Origin: JBDKGH01 sp039798265
Lineage (GTDB): Bacteria; Bacteroidota; Bacteroidia; Flavobacteriales_D; Sanyastnellaceae
Length of the DNA: 31,694 nucleotides
Assembly (NCBI GenBank): GCA_039798265.1
Contig: JBDKGH010000127.1
Span: forward strand, 1-31,694
Reading direction: 5' to 3'
The position numbers and the translations under genes were made by a program. Position 1 is the stretch's first letter, and each line of letters starts with the position of its first letter. Below, piece by piece: positions 8,363-16,634 of the stretch. The notes under the pieces were generated by a model. It worked only from the letters and a program-made list of their open reading frames with translations. It did not search any database and was not told where the DNA came from.

Positions 8363-9493
8363 ATGCGCAAAATTCTTGTATCCACACTTCTTTGCACTGC
8401 CTTTGGCCTGCCCGCTTTACAAGCGCAAGATGCCACACCTAAATATGTCAACGAATTCTTGAATATCGGAGTTGGGGCTCGCGCCCTGGGCATGAGCCTC
8501 TCTCAGGTATCAAGTGTAAACGATGTTACCGCGGGATACTGGAACCCCGCAGGACTTGTAGGCATTCAAAGTGATCTCGAATTGGCCGCTATGCACAGCG
8601 AATATTTCGCGGGCATTGCTAAGTATGATTATGCCGCCATCGGAAAATCGATTGACTCCACCAGTTCAGCCTCATTTTCATTTATTCGTTTTGGTGTAGA
8701 TGATATCCCAAACACGATTGACCTTTACGATCCATCAGGCAACATTAATTACGATCGCATTACCACATTCAGTTCCGCTGATTATGCCTTTATTTTCTCC
8801 TATGCACGTAAAGGATTGCCTTGGAAAAAAGGAGTAAGCAATTCGGGCAACTGGACGGGGCTTAGCTGGGGCTTAAACGCAAAAGTGATTTACCGCCAAG
8901 TGGGCGATTTTGCAAACTCTTGGGGATTTGGATTTGACGGAGGAATCAAAGGAAACTATGATAAATGGAAATTTGGTTTAGTTGCTCGCGATGTAACTTC
9001 CACCTTTAACGCATGGACATTTTCCCTCGATGAGCGCACTCAACAAGTATTTCAGCAAACCAATAACGAACTACCTCAAAACGGATTGGAGATCGCTCTT
9101 CCACGATTGATCGCTGGTGTTGGTCGTGAATTCAACTGGAAAAAAGTGAGCCTATTAGCAGAACTGAATGCCACCTTCACCACCGATGGTCGCCGCAACA
9201 CCTTAGTGTCTGCCAATCCAGTAAGCATTGACCCGAATATGGGCATTGAACTGGGATATGCCAAAACCATCTACTTCCGCATGGGAGTTGGCAACATACA
9301 AAAAGCGAAGAACTTTGACGATAGTAAATACTACACCCTCCAACCCAACTTGGGTATAGGATTGCGCATCCGACAACTCTACCTCGATTACGCACTAAGC
9401 GATATTGGAAATGTATCCGACGTTCTTTATTCCAACGTGTTTTCGTTGAAATATCAAATCAACAAATCTCCCAATCGCGTAAAGCCCAACTAA
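8363..9493 (+). CDS. PorV/PorQ-family outer-membrane beta-barrel protein
   Basis: A 376-residue exported protein. The signal peptide (about residues 1-22, ending LQAQ) is followed by 'NEFLNIGVGARALGMSLSQVSSVNDVTAGYWNPAGL', the family signature of PorV/PorQ-like (UPF0164) proteins related to FadL-type barrels. The rest has alternating aromatic strands ('LNAKVIYRQVGDFANSWGFGFDGGIKG') expected of an outer-membrane barrel. Known: PorV itself is a T9SS shuttle/attachment factor. This gene lacks the segment I associate with true PorV, so it is more likely a paralog of unknown cargo or role. The ATG at 8363 is preferred over a TTG at 8357. A TACTTTTG box ends three bases before the ATG. The neighbouring heme genes give no functional hint. 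The 3' end is four bases from the convergent ctaA. Confidence 0.8.
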   Translation: MRKILVSTLLCTAFGLPALQAQDATPKYVNEFLNIGVGARALGMSLSQVSSVNDVTAGYWNPAGLVGIQSDLELAAMHSEYFAGIAKYDYAAIGKSIDSTSSASFSFIRFGVDDIPNTIDLYDPSGNINYDRITTFSSADYAFIFSYARKGLPWKKGVSNSGNWTGLSWGLNAKVIYRQVGDFANSWGFGFDGGIKGNYDKWKFGLVARDVTSTFNAWTFSLDERTQQVFQQTNNELPQNGLEIALPRLIAGVGREFNWKKVSLLAELNATFTTDGRRNTLVSANPVSIDPNMGIELGYAKTIYFRMGVGNIQKAKNFDDSKYYTLQPNLGIGLRIRQLYLDYALSDIGNVSDVLYSNVFSLKYQINKSPNRVKPN

Positions 9494-9497
9494 AAAA

Positions 9498-10532
9498 TTA
9501 GGCTGACTTCTGACGCGGAAACGTAACAGCAAGTACGAGGTAAAAAACGGAAGAGAACAAGACAAAAGCATACACCAAATGGATGGGCTGCATATATGCA
9601 GGGAAACCGCCATAATTCAGTATTGCGCCAAAAATGATCTCAGCTACCAACGCCCCTAGAACGGTATTCACCGTGCGTATGCGTCGTTCCTGTTTGCTAT
9701 TGTAAAAATACAAAGCCGCCATCGTTAGCACTAATAAGATAGAGGCACTGCGATGGATCAAAAAAATGCTAGGAAGTGCATCAATCCAACCTTGTCGTTC
9801 AATACCTGTAGCAGCTACTACATCCACACTTTCGCGCACTTGTGTTCCGAGCAAGAACTGCATCAACACCAATGCAAAAAGTAAATAGGTCAGATTTTTT
9901 ACACGAGCGTGCGGTACGTTAGACAATCTTTTTTCTCCCACACGAAAGTTCAATCCCCATAGCAAGGTCACTATTCCGAGTGAACCCAACATGTGCAAAG
10001 TAATGCTACTTGTGGTCAAATTACCATCCACCACTAGTTTACCAAGCCACGCTTCAAAACCCACCATGGCTAAAACACCCAAAGCCATCAATAGGCTGAG
10101 CGAATCGCCTTCTTTGCGCCAGCGTGCAGCGGTAAGCGCTATAAGTACCAAAATAGGAATAGCAAACAATGCAGTGGCCAATCGATTCAGGTATTCAATC
10201 CAGGTATGCGTAGCATCAAAAATGGCATAATCATGCTTAGGATACTTCGTCCATTGCGCATGATCAAATTCAGCCGTAGCCTTTAACTGATCATTCGCTA
10301 CCCACAGCGTATCGTTATGGATAATCATTTGACCCTTTTCGAAAGACTTTCCCTCGCGCAAGGTTAGTGGCTCCTGATCTGTAGGAGGAATAAGATAACC
10401 AAAACACTTCGGCCAGTCAGGACAGCCCATGCCACTGCCCGTAGTGCGCACTACACCACCGGCCATTATTACTAGGAAGAAAAAAGCAAGAGTTACGCGA
10501 ACAGCGCGTTGAATAGATTTTGACGGTTTCAT
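9498..10532 (-). CDS. ctaA: Heme A synthase, COX15/CtaA family
   Basis: Membrane enzyme that oxidises the C8 methyl of heme O to a formyl group, giving heme A for cytochrome c oxidase. The 344 residues have about eight hydrophobic segments. The first carries the family signature 'MAGGVVRTTGSGMGCPDWPKCFG', a Bacteroidota variant with a cysteine pair in the following loop. Conserved histidines occur in 'HTWIEYLNRL', 'ITLHMLGSL', 'LIHRSAS' and 'PIHLVYA', consistent with the four heme-ligating histidines of CtaA/COX15. The ATG at 10532 is chosen over a GTG at 10553, because the longer form would run through a TATATTTG promoter box. The downstream stop lies four bases from the convergent PorV/PorQ-family gene, with no terminator visible. 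Confidence 0.92.
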   Translation of the reverse strand: MKPSKSIQRAVRVTLAFFFLVIMAGGVVRTTGSGMGCPDWPKCFGYLIPPTDQEPLTLREGKSFEKGQMIIHNDTLWVANDQLKATAEFDHAQWTKYPKHDYAIFDATHTWIEYLNRLATALFAIPILVLIALTAARWRKEGDSLSLLMALGVLAMVGFEAWLGKLVVDGNLTTSSITLHMLGSLGIVTLLWGLNFRVGEKRLSNVPHARVKNLTYLLFALVLMQFLLGTQVRESVDVVAATGIERQGWIDALPSIFLIHRSASILLVLTMAALYFYNSKQERRIRTVNTVLGALVAEIIFGAILNYGGFPAYMQPIHLVYAFVLFSSVFYLVLAVTFPRQKSA

Positions 10533-10537
10533 TGCAA

Positions 10538-10572
10538 CAAATATAATTGCCACAACCTACCAAAAAAGCAAA
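10538..10572 (-). promoter_or_regulatory. Predicted ctaA promoter (-7 TATATTTG)
   Basis: Minus-strand TATATTTG (10545 to 10538) matches TAnnTTTG exactly. A TTTG at 10572-10569 is 23 bases upstream, at the edge of the usual spacing. Five bases (TTGCA) separate the box from the ATG, implying a leaderless or nearly leaderless mRNA. Confidence 0.45.
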
Positions 10573-10590
10573 CTGATGATAATCCTAAAA

Positions 10591-11100
10591 TTATCGAATC
10601 AGGCCACTTACCAATTGCCAAAGGCTCATCACTTTTTGAGCACCAGCAAAAGTATCTTGGAGTACTGCAGCATTTTTACCACTCGCACCAACAGATGAAC
10701 TGGTATGAGTTGGTGCCAACTTCCAAGTTACCACTTCCACTTCCGAAACAGGATATTGGCCATCAGCCATTTCTTGAACGGTCTTGATCAAATCATTTTC
10801 GGTAATCACTTTTGGATCGTACTCTACTGCCACCACATTCGTTTCGCGACCATCGGCATAATCCAAGTCCGTATTCACTACGCCTTTTAAAGCACGCAGA
10901 CCTTGTTGAATTTTACCTCCACAGCCATGAGCGCATGTCATACCACCCACCACCAAGCGAGCAATGGTTTTCTCCTTTTCCCCCGCTAATTCAGTACGGG
11001 TAATTTTTACTTCACCTTGCTTCTCAGCTTCTGGTCCGCTTAAGCAAGCAGTTAACGAAAAGGTCACAGCAAGAGCAAACAATAATTGACGCATTTTCAT
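10591..11100 (-). CDS. HMA (heavy-metal-associated) domain lipoprotein
   Basis: A 169-residue protein starting MKMRQLL, with a lipoprotein signal ending in SLTAC (Cys19), so it is probably anchored in a membrane outside the cytoplasm. An HMA/CopZ-like ferredoxin fold follows (about residues 45-115) with 'ARLVVGGMTCAHGCGGKI'. The two cysteines (Cys56, Cys60) are spaced CxxxC rather than CxxC, a variant I recall from other Bacteroidota HMA proteins. The C-terminal tail (about 120-169) is Ser/Ala-rich with no domain recognised. It lies 58 bases upstream of the ctaA start on the same strand. A role in copper handling for cytochrome oxidase is an inference from that neighbour only. The ATG at 11100 is preferred; upstream in-frame starts at 11112 and 11145 would place extra residues before the signal. 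Confidence 0.8.
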   Translation of the reverse strand: MKMRQLLFALAVTFSLTACLSGPEAEKQGEVKITRTELAGEKEKTIARLVVGGMTCAHGCGGKIQQGLRALKGVVNTDLDYADGRETNVVAVEYDPKVITENDLIKTVQEMADGQYPVSEVEVVTWKLAPTHTSSSVGASGKNAAVLQDTFAGAQKVMSLWQLVSGLIR

Positions 11101-11153
11101 AAGGCGGTTCATTTGGTTGTGTAAATGTAAAAATGGAAAGGACAACTATGCGT

Positions 11154-11161
11154 TAAATTTG
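11154..11161 (+). promoter_or_regulatory. Possible promoter -7 box (TAAATTTG) for the EamA transporter
   Basis: TAAATTTG fits TAnnTTTG exactly and lies 17 bases before the TTG start at 11179. No -33 TTG is seen at the usual distance. Confidence 0.4.
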
Positions 11162-11178
11162 TCGAAAATTAATATGAT

Positions 11179-12069
11179 TTGAAGTCCGCTAAATCTCAGC
11201 ACCTCTTGGTGCTACTACTCCTCGCCTTAACCTGGGGTAGTTCCTTTATCCTCATGAAGCGCGGACTCTACACCATCGATGGGCATCCCGTATTCGAAGC
11301 TAATCAAGTAGCCGCTATTCGCCTCTCCTTAGCAGCCCTGTTGCTTTCTCCCATTTCCATTCCAGCTCTTCGCCATCTGAAGAAAGAAGATTGGAAGTGG
11401 CTTGCGGTGGTAGGGCTTGTGGGCAGCGGACTTCCTGCCTTTTTGTTTACCAACTCCCAAAAGCACTTAGACAGCAGCATTGCGGGTATTCTTAATGCCC
11501 TCACTCCGCTGTTCACCTTACTGATTGCCATCTTCATTTTCAAAAAAAACATCAGCAAAAAACAATTTGCGGGGGTAAGCATTGGCCTACTCGGCGCCAT
11601 TGGGCTTGTTTCGCTAAAGGGATTTGGAGACACTGAAAACTGGATGTTTTCACTCCTCATTGTGCTGGCTACATTCAGTTATGGTCTAAGTGTAAACACT
11701 GTAGCCAATAAGCTTACGCACCTGAAATCATTGCACATCACTTCAATTTCTCTGCTTTTCGCAGGTGTACCCTGTGCCTTTTACACCCTCAATAACGGCA
11801 CCCTAGAAGTACTGCAACAGCATCCTAACGGATGGTCCTCTTTTGGCTATATCTGTTTACTCGCCGCTGCGGGCACGGCTATGGCCAATATGCTCTACTT
11901 CTGGCTTACCCAACAAACATCAGCCCTTCTCGCTTCGAGCGTTACTTATCTTATGCCAGTAGTGGCAGTGCTTTGGGGTGTTTATGACCACGAACCGCTG
12001 CAATGGGGGCACATTCTTTTTTCCGGAGTTATTCTGTCCGGAGTTTGGTTGGTCAATAAAAAAGATTGA
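11179..12069 (+). CDS. EamA/DMT-superfamily transporter
   Basis: A 296-residue inner-membrane protein with ten hydrophobic segments arranged as two EamA repeats. The first repeat starts with 'LLLLALTWGSSFILMKRGL' and contains 'GSGLPAFLFTNSQKHLDSSIAGILNALTPLFTLL'. The second contains 'GTAMANMLYFWLTQQTSALLASSVTYLMPVVAVLWG'. Known: drug/metabolite transporters of this type move amino acids, nucleotides or other metabolites; the substrate cannot be told from sequence. The start is a TTG at 11179. The nearby ATG at 11174 reads only two codons before a stop, and the first in-frame Met is inside the first membrane helix. The stop is immediately adjacent to that of the convergent TPR gene. Confidence 0.88.
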   Translation: MKSAKSQHLLVLLLLALTWGSSFILMKRGLYTIDGHPVFEANQVAAIRLSLAALLLSPISIPALRHLKKEDWKWLAVVGLVGSGLPAFLFTNSQKHLDSSIAGILNALTPLFTLLIAIFIFKKNISKKQFAGVSIGLLGAIGLVSLKGFGDTENWMFSLLIVLATFSYGLSVNTVANKLTHLKSLHITSISLLFAGVPCAFYTLNNGTLEVLQQHPNGWSSFGYICLLAAAGTAMANMLYFWLTQQTSALLASSVTYLMPVVAVLWGVYDHEPLQWGHILFSGVILSGVWLVNKKD

Positions 12070-13887
12070 TCAATTGATGGTATCACCTCGTAAAGCTCTA
12101 AATCGCTTACGTGCTTCGATGACATATAAACTACCCGGATAATCGATGATGAGCCTTTCATAGAGCTCCATGGCTTTCGCTGTATCGTTAAAGTAGCGCT
12201 CATTCATTTCTGCTAAACGGAATAACGCGTCATCTGCCGTGATATCCTTAAAATGAAAATCCAGTACTTTCTGATACAGTTCTTTGGCCATTTCAAATTG
12301 AGCGAATTTGTATAACATACCCGCTTTCATCATATAAATCTCGTCAGTCAAAGGATGCGCGGGATACTCGTTCAAAATGGAATCAAGCGTCGTAAAACAC
12401 AAGTCCATTTTATTTTGATAGGCTAACAAATCTGCCCGGGCATACATTTCCATCGGTGCCGTTATGGTGTCCATGTTGAAATTATCGGTGATCAACAAGG
12501 AAAGATCAATGGCATCATTAGAAATCAATTTTGTAGTGGAGGCTTTCAGCACATCTAACTGACCTTGGGCCCATTCAAAATCTCCGGTATAATAGGAAAT
12601 ACGCGCATTTCGAAATTTAGCTTCATGCCCCAAAGGATCTTCTTTAAAGTCCAATTCAACTTGTGAAAACAACAAGGACGCATCCCAAATTTCATTTCCA
12701 AACACCAAAATATCACCCAACTCCAATTTACACGCCGCTTGTACTTTTGGATACACGCCGGGAAGCTGTATGGCATCACGAAGAAGAGCCACCGCTTCGC
12801 TTTGTTTGTCGAGATAAAAAGCTTGAACATGCGCCAAATCCTTCATCATCATGGCTGTTTCTGCATTTCGTCCTAGTTCCGATAAGGTCTGTTGGTACTC
12901 TGTTTCCAGTTGCGCGTAGGCAATTCGATCAATGCCTGGCTTATCAGTCAACTGAGTGTTGAGTACTTGTAATTTGTTCATTCGAGCCAACATGTAATAG
13001 GGAAACGTTTTCCCTTTTTCTACTACATATTGATAAGACTTCAGCGCGGTGGTGTAGTCCTTGTTGTTGGTGGCCAATTCGGCTAGGTTGATCAACCGTG
13101 AACCATTTTCATTCAAGCGTTTGTCAAGTGCTGAGGCTTGCACGTATGCGGAGGCAAAATCTTTTTTCTGCAAAAAAAGCCACGTCAACATTTCCGGAAA
13201 AATGGTCGCCTCCGGACTCCTTTGGTTTCTGCGCAATAGCTTTGATTTCAGCAATTCCAAATTGGCCGGATTTTCCTCAAAATTCAGCGTTCTGTTGAGT
13301 GAATTTTGAACGGTTTGAAGGTAATTCGGCTCTTGTTCGAGCAAATCCAAAAACGATTCGATCATGGCATCAAAATCACCGAGGTTGCCTTGCATATTGG
13401 CAATTTCATAGATGTAGTTGTACCCATCTGTTGATTTCGATTTTCCTTTTTCATACGTTTTCAGCGCCCATTCAAACTCACCTACTCGGGTAAATTCATT
13501 CGCCAAACGAATAACATTACTCCGGGTTGGATTCATTTTCGAAAGGGCTTCACTGAATTGACTTTGGGCTTCTTGAATTTTATTGAATTTCTTGTACAAG
13601 TCTCCCAACTGAACGTAGGCAATACCATCATCACCATCCGTTTTTATGCGCTTCTTCACCAGTTTCTCTGACTCTTCAAAATCTTCTAAGGCAATGAGGG
13701 TATTCAAATAGTTGGTGTAAACGCGTGTGGTTTTGTTGGTCTTGTAAATTTTTTCATAATACAATCGCGCCTGTTCAAATTGACCTTCGTTGTAATAGAA
13801 GTCCGCTAGGTCCAAATCGTCCTGAGCCTTTACTGTAGAAGTAAAAGCCAGTAAACACAGGAGTACACCCATCACATATTTCATCAT
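12070..13887 (-). CDS. Exported TPR-repeat protein
   Basis: A 605-residue protein with a signal peptide (MMKYVMGVLLCLLAFTSTVKAQ) and tetratricopeptide-type helical pairs through most of its length. Examples are 'DLADFYYNEGQFEQARLYYEKIYK', 'GDLYKKFNKIQEAQSQFSEAL' and the C-terminal 'DALFRLAEMNERYFNDTAKAMELYERLI' followed by 'YPGSLYVIEARKRFR', which resembles the repeats of outer-membrane lipoprotein BamD/YbgF-type proteins. No catalytic motif is seen, so a scaffold role in the periplasm is likely. The ATG at 13887 is preferred over a GTG at 13896. It follows the coiled-coil lipoprotein gene by 45 bases and may be the last gene of a serS-lipoprotein-TPR transcript. Confidence 0.82.
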   Translation of the reverse strand: MMKYVMGVLLCLLAFTSTVKAQDDLDLADFYYNEGQFEQARLYYEKIYKTNKTTRVYTNYLNTLIALEDFEESEKLVKKRIKTDGDDGIAYVQLGDLYKKFNKIQEAQSQFSEALSKMNPTRSNVIRLANEFTRVGEFEWALKTYEKGKSKSTDGYNYIYEIANMQGNLGDFDAMIESFLDLLEQEPNYLQTVQNSLNRTLNFEENPANLELLKSKLLRRNQRSPEATIFPEMLTWLFLQKKDFASAYVQASALDKRLNENGSRLINLAELATNNKDYTTALKSYQYVVEKGKTFPYYMLARMNKLQVLNTQLTDKPGIDRIAYAQLETEYQQTLSELGRNAETAMMMKDLAHVQAFYLDKQSEAVALLRDAIQLPGVYPKVQAACKLELGDILVFGNEIWDASLLFSQVELDFKEDPLGHEAKFRNARISYYTGDFEWAQGQLDVLKASTTKLISNDAIDLSLLITDNFNMDTITAPMEMYARADLLAYQNKMDLCFTTLDSILNEYPAHPLTDEIYMMKAGMLYKFAQFEMAKELYQKVLDFHFKDITADDALFRLAEMNERYFNDTAKAMELYERLIIDYPGSLYVIEARKRFRALRGDTIN

Positions 13888-13932
13888 CGCATTCACGTGT
13901 TTCTTGAAACGTTTTTTTAAAGAGAAAAGTGC

Positions 13933-14508
13933 CTAGTTTACTTTTTTAAGCGAGTCCACCATGAAATGTATGGAAGGATAAAGATCATTCCATTTTTGAA
14001 GTATAGCTGAAGCGGCTACCTGCCAATGATCCCGCTCTTGCTGAATCCGTAATACTTGCTGTTTTTCTTTCTCCAGTTGAAGCGCCACATATTCCTTCGT
14101 CAATTCTTGACCTTGGGCATCATGGGTAGCTCCCTTTTCTAAAGCTTCTTTCAAAGCTACTAACTGCTTTTCCTGTGTCGACGCGCTGCTTCTTAATTTT
14201 TCTAAAACAGACAAAGGCTGCTTTGCCATTTTACCCGTTTGCGCGTAGCGATCTAATTGATCTGCCAGTCCACTGGGGAGAAGAGAAGTGTAGTTGGCTT
14301 GAATAAACGACAGCTGCTGCTGAACGGAATCACTCGCTGCAGCCAACGCAGCCGAGTCGAGTTGATCAATAGCCAATTCTTCCGCTTTTACCACAGTAAG
14401 CAGCGAATCAACAGCACGAATGTGTTCTATGGAATGCCCAGGACGACAGGCATTGAGCGATACAATCGCTGCTGCCGAAACGAGCATCATGATGATTAAT
14501 CCACGCAT
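13933..14508 (-). CDS. Lipoprotein with long coiled coil, function unknown
   Basis: A 191-residue protein starting MRGLIIMMLV. Its hydrophobic signal ends in VSLNAC, a plausible lipobox, so it is probably a membrane-anchored lipoprotein. The mature part is mostly helical, rich in Gln, Glu, Lys, Leu and Ala, with heptad-like stretches ('KQLVALKEALEKG', 'YVALQLEKEKQQVLRIQQE') typical of a coiled coil. No family is recognised. The ATG at 14508 is chosen because the reading from 14538 would add ten residues across a TATCTTAG promoter-like box. It lies 50 bases downstream of serS and 45 bases upstream of the exported TPR gene. Joint envelope function with the TPR protein is an inference from position. 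Confidence 0.75.
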   Translation of the reverse strand: MRGLIIMMLVSAAAIVSLNACRPGHSIEHIRAVDSLLTVVKAEELAIDQLDSAALAAASDSVQQQLSFIQANYTSLLPSGLADQLDRYAQTGKMAKQPLSVLEKLRSSASTQEKQLVALKEALEKGATHDAQGQELTKEYVALQLEKEKQQVLRIQQERDHWQVAASAILQKWNDLYPSIHFMVDSLKKVN

Positions 14509-14512
14509 GGCG

Positions 14513-14540
14513 CTAAGATACGTTTTTCCGCGCACCACAA
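14513..14540 (-). promoter_or_regulatory. Possible promoter of the coiled-coil lipoprotein gene
   Basis: Minus-strand TATCTTAG (14520 to 14513) is one base from the TAnnTTTG/TAnnTTCG type, with TTG (14540-14538) 17 bases upstream. Four bases (CGCC) remain before the ATG at 14508. Confidence 0.3.
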
Positions 14541-14558
14541 GCCAGCATGAAATAGCGC

Positions 14559-15827
14559 TTAAATCTTATCGAAACCTACATACGGAACCAAAGCCTCTGG
14601 AATGCGGATACCATCTGGCCCTTGGTTATTTTCGAGAAGTGAAGCTACGATACGAGGCAAGGCTAAGGCACTTCCGTTAAGGGTATGTACCAATTGGGTT
14701 TTGCCATCTGCATTTTTAAAGCGGCACTTCAGTCGATTGGCTTGGAATGTTTCGAAGTTAGAGGTAGAACTTACTTCTAACCAACGTTCTTGCGCCGCGC
14801 TGAATACTTCAAAGTCATAGGTCATGGCAGAGGTGAAGCCCATATCTCCGCCACACAAGCGAATAATACGGAAAGGCAACTCTAATTTTTGAAGCAACAT
14901 TTTCACATGTTCTACCATGTCCTCTAAAATTTTGTAGGACTGATCGGGGTGAGCCAACTGCACGATTTCGATTTTATCAAATTGATGCAAACGGTTCAAT
15001 CCACGTACGTGAGCTCCCCAGCTTCCAGCTTCACGGCGGAAACACGGTGTGTATCCGGTCATTTTCACGGGCAGTTCATCCTCTTTCAGAATGACATCGC
15101 GATAAAGATTTGTGAGTGGCACTTCAGCCGTTGGAATGAGGTAAAGATCATCTACACCCACGTGGTACATTTGACCTTCTTTGTCAGGGAGCTGCCCTGT
15201 TCCATAACCGCTGGCTTCATTCACCATTAAAGGCGGCATAAACTCTTTGTAGCCGGCTTTAAAAGCTTCATCCAAGAAGAAGTTGATCAACCCTCTTTGC
15301 AATCGGGCACCTTTGCCCGTGTATACTGGAAATCCAGCGCCGGTAATTTTTGTACCGAGCTCAAAGTTGATTAAGTCATAATCATTGATCAAATCCCAGT
15401 GTGGTTTTTTGCCCTCATGCAGCGTAGGGATATTTCCCCAGCGGTACACTTCCACATTATCGTCTGCCGTTTTACCTTCGGCTACTTCGGCGTGGGGTAC
15501 GTTGGGCACTTGATACAAGAGTTGTTTCAAGGCCTCTTCATGTTGGGCCAATTGACCTTCTAGCTCTTTTGCTGCTTCTTTGAGCACAGCCGTGCGAGCT
15601 TTTAAGCCGTCTGCTTCGTCCTTTCTTCCTGATTTAAACAAATCGCCGATTTCTTTTGACAATTTATTGGCTTCAGCCAAATTGTTATCCAAATCGGTTT
15701 GCGTTTTACGGCGCAAGTCATCTGTTTGAAGAATTTCTTCAATCGTTGCACTGAAATCTTTGTTACGCTTTGCCAATCCTTTTACGACGGCATCTTTGTT
15801 TTCACGAATATGGGCTACGAGCAACAT
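14559..15827 (-). CDS. serS: Seryl-tRNA synthetase SerS
   Basis: Charges tRNA(Ser), and tRNA(Sec) where present, with serine in the cytoplasm. The 422 residues show the N-terminal long antiparallel coiled coil that grips the tRNA variable arm (about residues 25-105). The class II catalytic core follows: 'GARLQRGLINFFLDEAF' (motif 1 region), 'IPTAEVPLTNLYRD', motif 2 'TPCFRREAGSWGAHVRG' (about 260-276) and motif 3 'NGSALALPRIVASLLENNQ'. Length is typical. The ATG at 15827 gives the usual start of the coiled coil. It is separated from the upstream rpmA gene by a strong terminator, so it has its own promoter somewhere in 15828-15867. Confidence 0.97.
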   Translation of the reverse strand: MLLVAHIRENKDAVVKGLAKRNKDFSATIEEILQTDDLRRKTQTDLDNNLAEANKLSKEIGDLFKSGRKDEADGLKARTAVLKEAAKELEGQLAQHEEALKQLLYQVPNVPHAEVAEGKTADDNVEVYRWGNIPTLHEGKKPHWDLINDYDLINFELGTKITGAGFPVYTGKGARLQRGLINFFLDEAFKAGYKEFMPPLMVNEASGYGTGQLPDKEGQMYHVGVDDLYLIPTAEVPLTNLYRDVILKEDELPVKMTGYTPCFRREAGSWGAHVRGLNRLHQFDKIEIVQLAHPDQSYKILEDMVEHVKMLLQKLELPFRIIRLCGGDMGFTSAMTYDFEVFSAAQERWLEVSSTSNFETFQANRLKCRFKNADGKTQLVHTLNGSALALPRIVASLLENNQGPDGIRIPEALVPYVGFDKI

Positions 15828-15867
15828 AAGCTATGGGTTAGATCTTTATCGAATACGAAAAAAATAA

Positions 15868-15906
15868 AAAACTCCTGATCTAGCACTAGGCTTGACCAGG
15901 AGTTTT
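15868..15906 (-). terminator. Rho-independent terminator of rplU-rpmA
   Basis: A perfect 10-bp stem (15868-15877 with 15897-15906, AAAACTCCTG) encloses a 19-base loop. Read on the minus strand it is followed by a long T-rich run just before serS. It ends the rplU-rpmA transcript. Confidence 0.8.
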
Positions 15907-15927
15907 AGAACGTACTATCCTCACCGG

Positions 15928-16188
15928 TTAGGCCTGAGCAGGAATAACCGAAACGAAGGATTTGTTATCTTTTTTCTTGCGGAACTCAACAGTACCGTCG
16001 ATGAGTGCATACAAGGTGTGGTCTTTACCCATACCTACGTTTACACCTGCATTGTGACGAGTACCACGTTGACGCACGATGATATTACCAGCGATACAAA
16101 CTTGGCCGCCATATAACTTAACGCCTAGGCGTTTGCTTTCTGATTCGCGACCGTTTTTTACTTTACCTTCACCTTTCTTGTGTGCCAT
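15928..16188 (-). CDS. rpmA: 50S ribosomal protein L27
   Basis: An 86-residue basic ribosomal protein of the large subunit. It begins MAHKKGEGKVKNGRES, the usual N-terminal tail that reaches toward the peptidyl transferase centre, followed by the conserved 'RLGVKLYGGQ', 'GNIIVRQRGT' and 'GVNVGMGKDHTLYAL'. The protein begins directly with MAHKK, with no sign of the cleaved N-terminal extension found in Firmicutes. It follows rplU by 27 bases, the conserved L21-L27 operon order. Confidence 0.98.
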   Translation of the reverse strand: MAHKKGEGKVKNGRESESKRLGVKLYGGQVCIAGNIIVRQRGTRHNAGVNVGMGKDHTLYALIDGTVEFRKKKDNKSFVSVIPAQA

Positions 16189-16215
16189 TGTATTGGGGTG
16201 TTTTAGGTTTTCGGA

Positions 16216-16524
16216 TTAACCGATTTTTTCAATTTTGAGTTCAGTCAAATAAGCGCGGAAACCATTTTTCTTTTGGTAGCCCTTACGACGTTTCTTTTTG
16301 AAGACGATTACTTTATCGCCTTTAAGGTGTTGTACTACCGAAGCAGTAACTTTCATACCTTCTACAGCTGGGGCGCCAACAGTCACTTTGCCACCATCTT
16401 CTACTAGAAGCACGCGGTCGAAATTAACTTTCGAACCTTCAGCGTCTTGAAGACGGTTAACGAAGATCTGCTGATCTTTTTGTACTTTGTACTGATGCCC
16501 TGCTATCTCTACAATTGCGTACAT
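16216..16524 (-). CDS. rplU: 50S ribosomal protein L21
   Basis: A 102-residue ribosomal protein that binds 23S rRNA. The opening 'YAIVEIAGHQYKVQKDQ', 'DRVLLVEDGGKVTVGAP' and the basic C-terminal 'FKKKRRKGYQKKNGFRAY' are diagnostic. It is the first gene of the rplU-rpmA operon. The upstream promoter leaves a leader of roughly 35-40 bases containing a small hairpin (CCTCA/TGAGG, 16550-16562). No longer start is needed. Confidence 0.98.
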   Translation of the reverse strand: MYAIVEIAGHQYKVQKDQQIFVNRLQDAEGSKVNFDRVLLVEDGGKVTVGAPAVEGMKVTASVVQHLKGDKVIVFKKKRRKGYQKKNGFRAYLTELKIEKIG

Positions 16525-16566
16525 GATGAGATGTTTTTTTGGGTTATTTCCTCATTTTGAGGGGGG

Positions 16567-16600
16567 CAAATATACGAAGGATTTTTGATTTATCAACAAA
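16567..16600 (-). promoter_or_regulatory. Predicted rplU promoter (TTG-19-TATATTTG)
   Basis: Minus-strand TATATTTG (16574 to 16567) has TTTGTTG (16600-16594) upstream, with exactly 19 bases between the last TTG and the -7 box. This is the best full match to the Bacteroidota housekeeping promoter in the window. Confidence 0.65.
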
Positions 16601-16634
16601 TCTGAATGAAAACCCTAGCTCTGGGCATAAAAAT

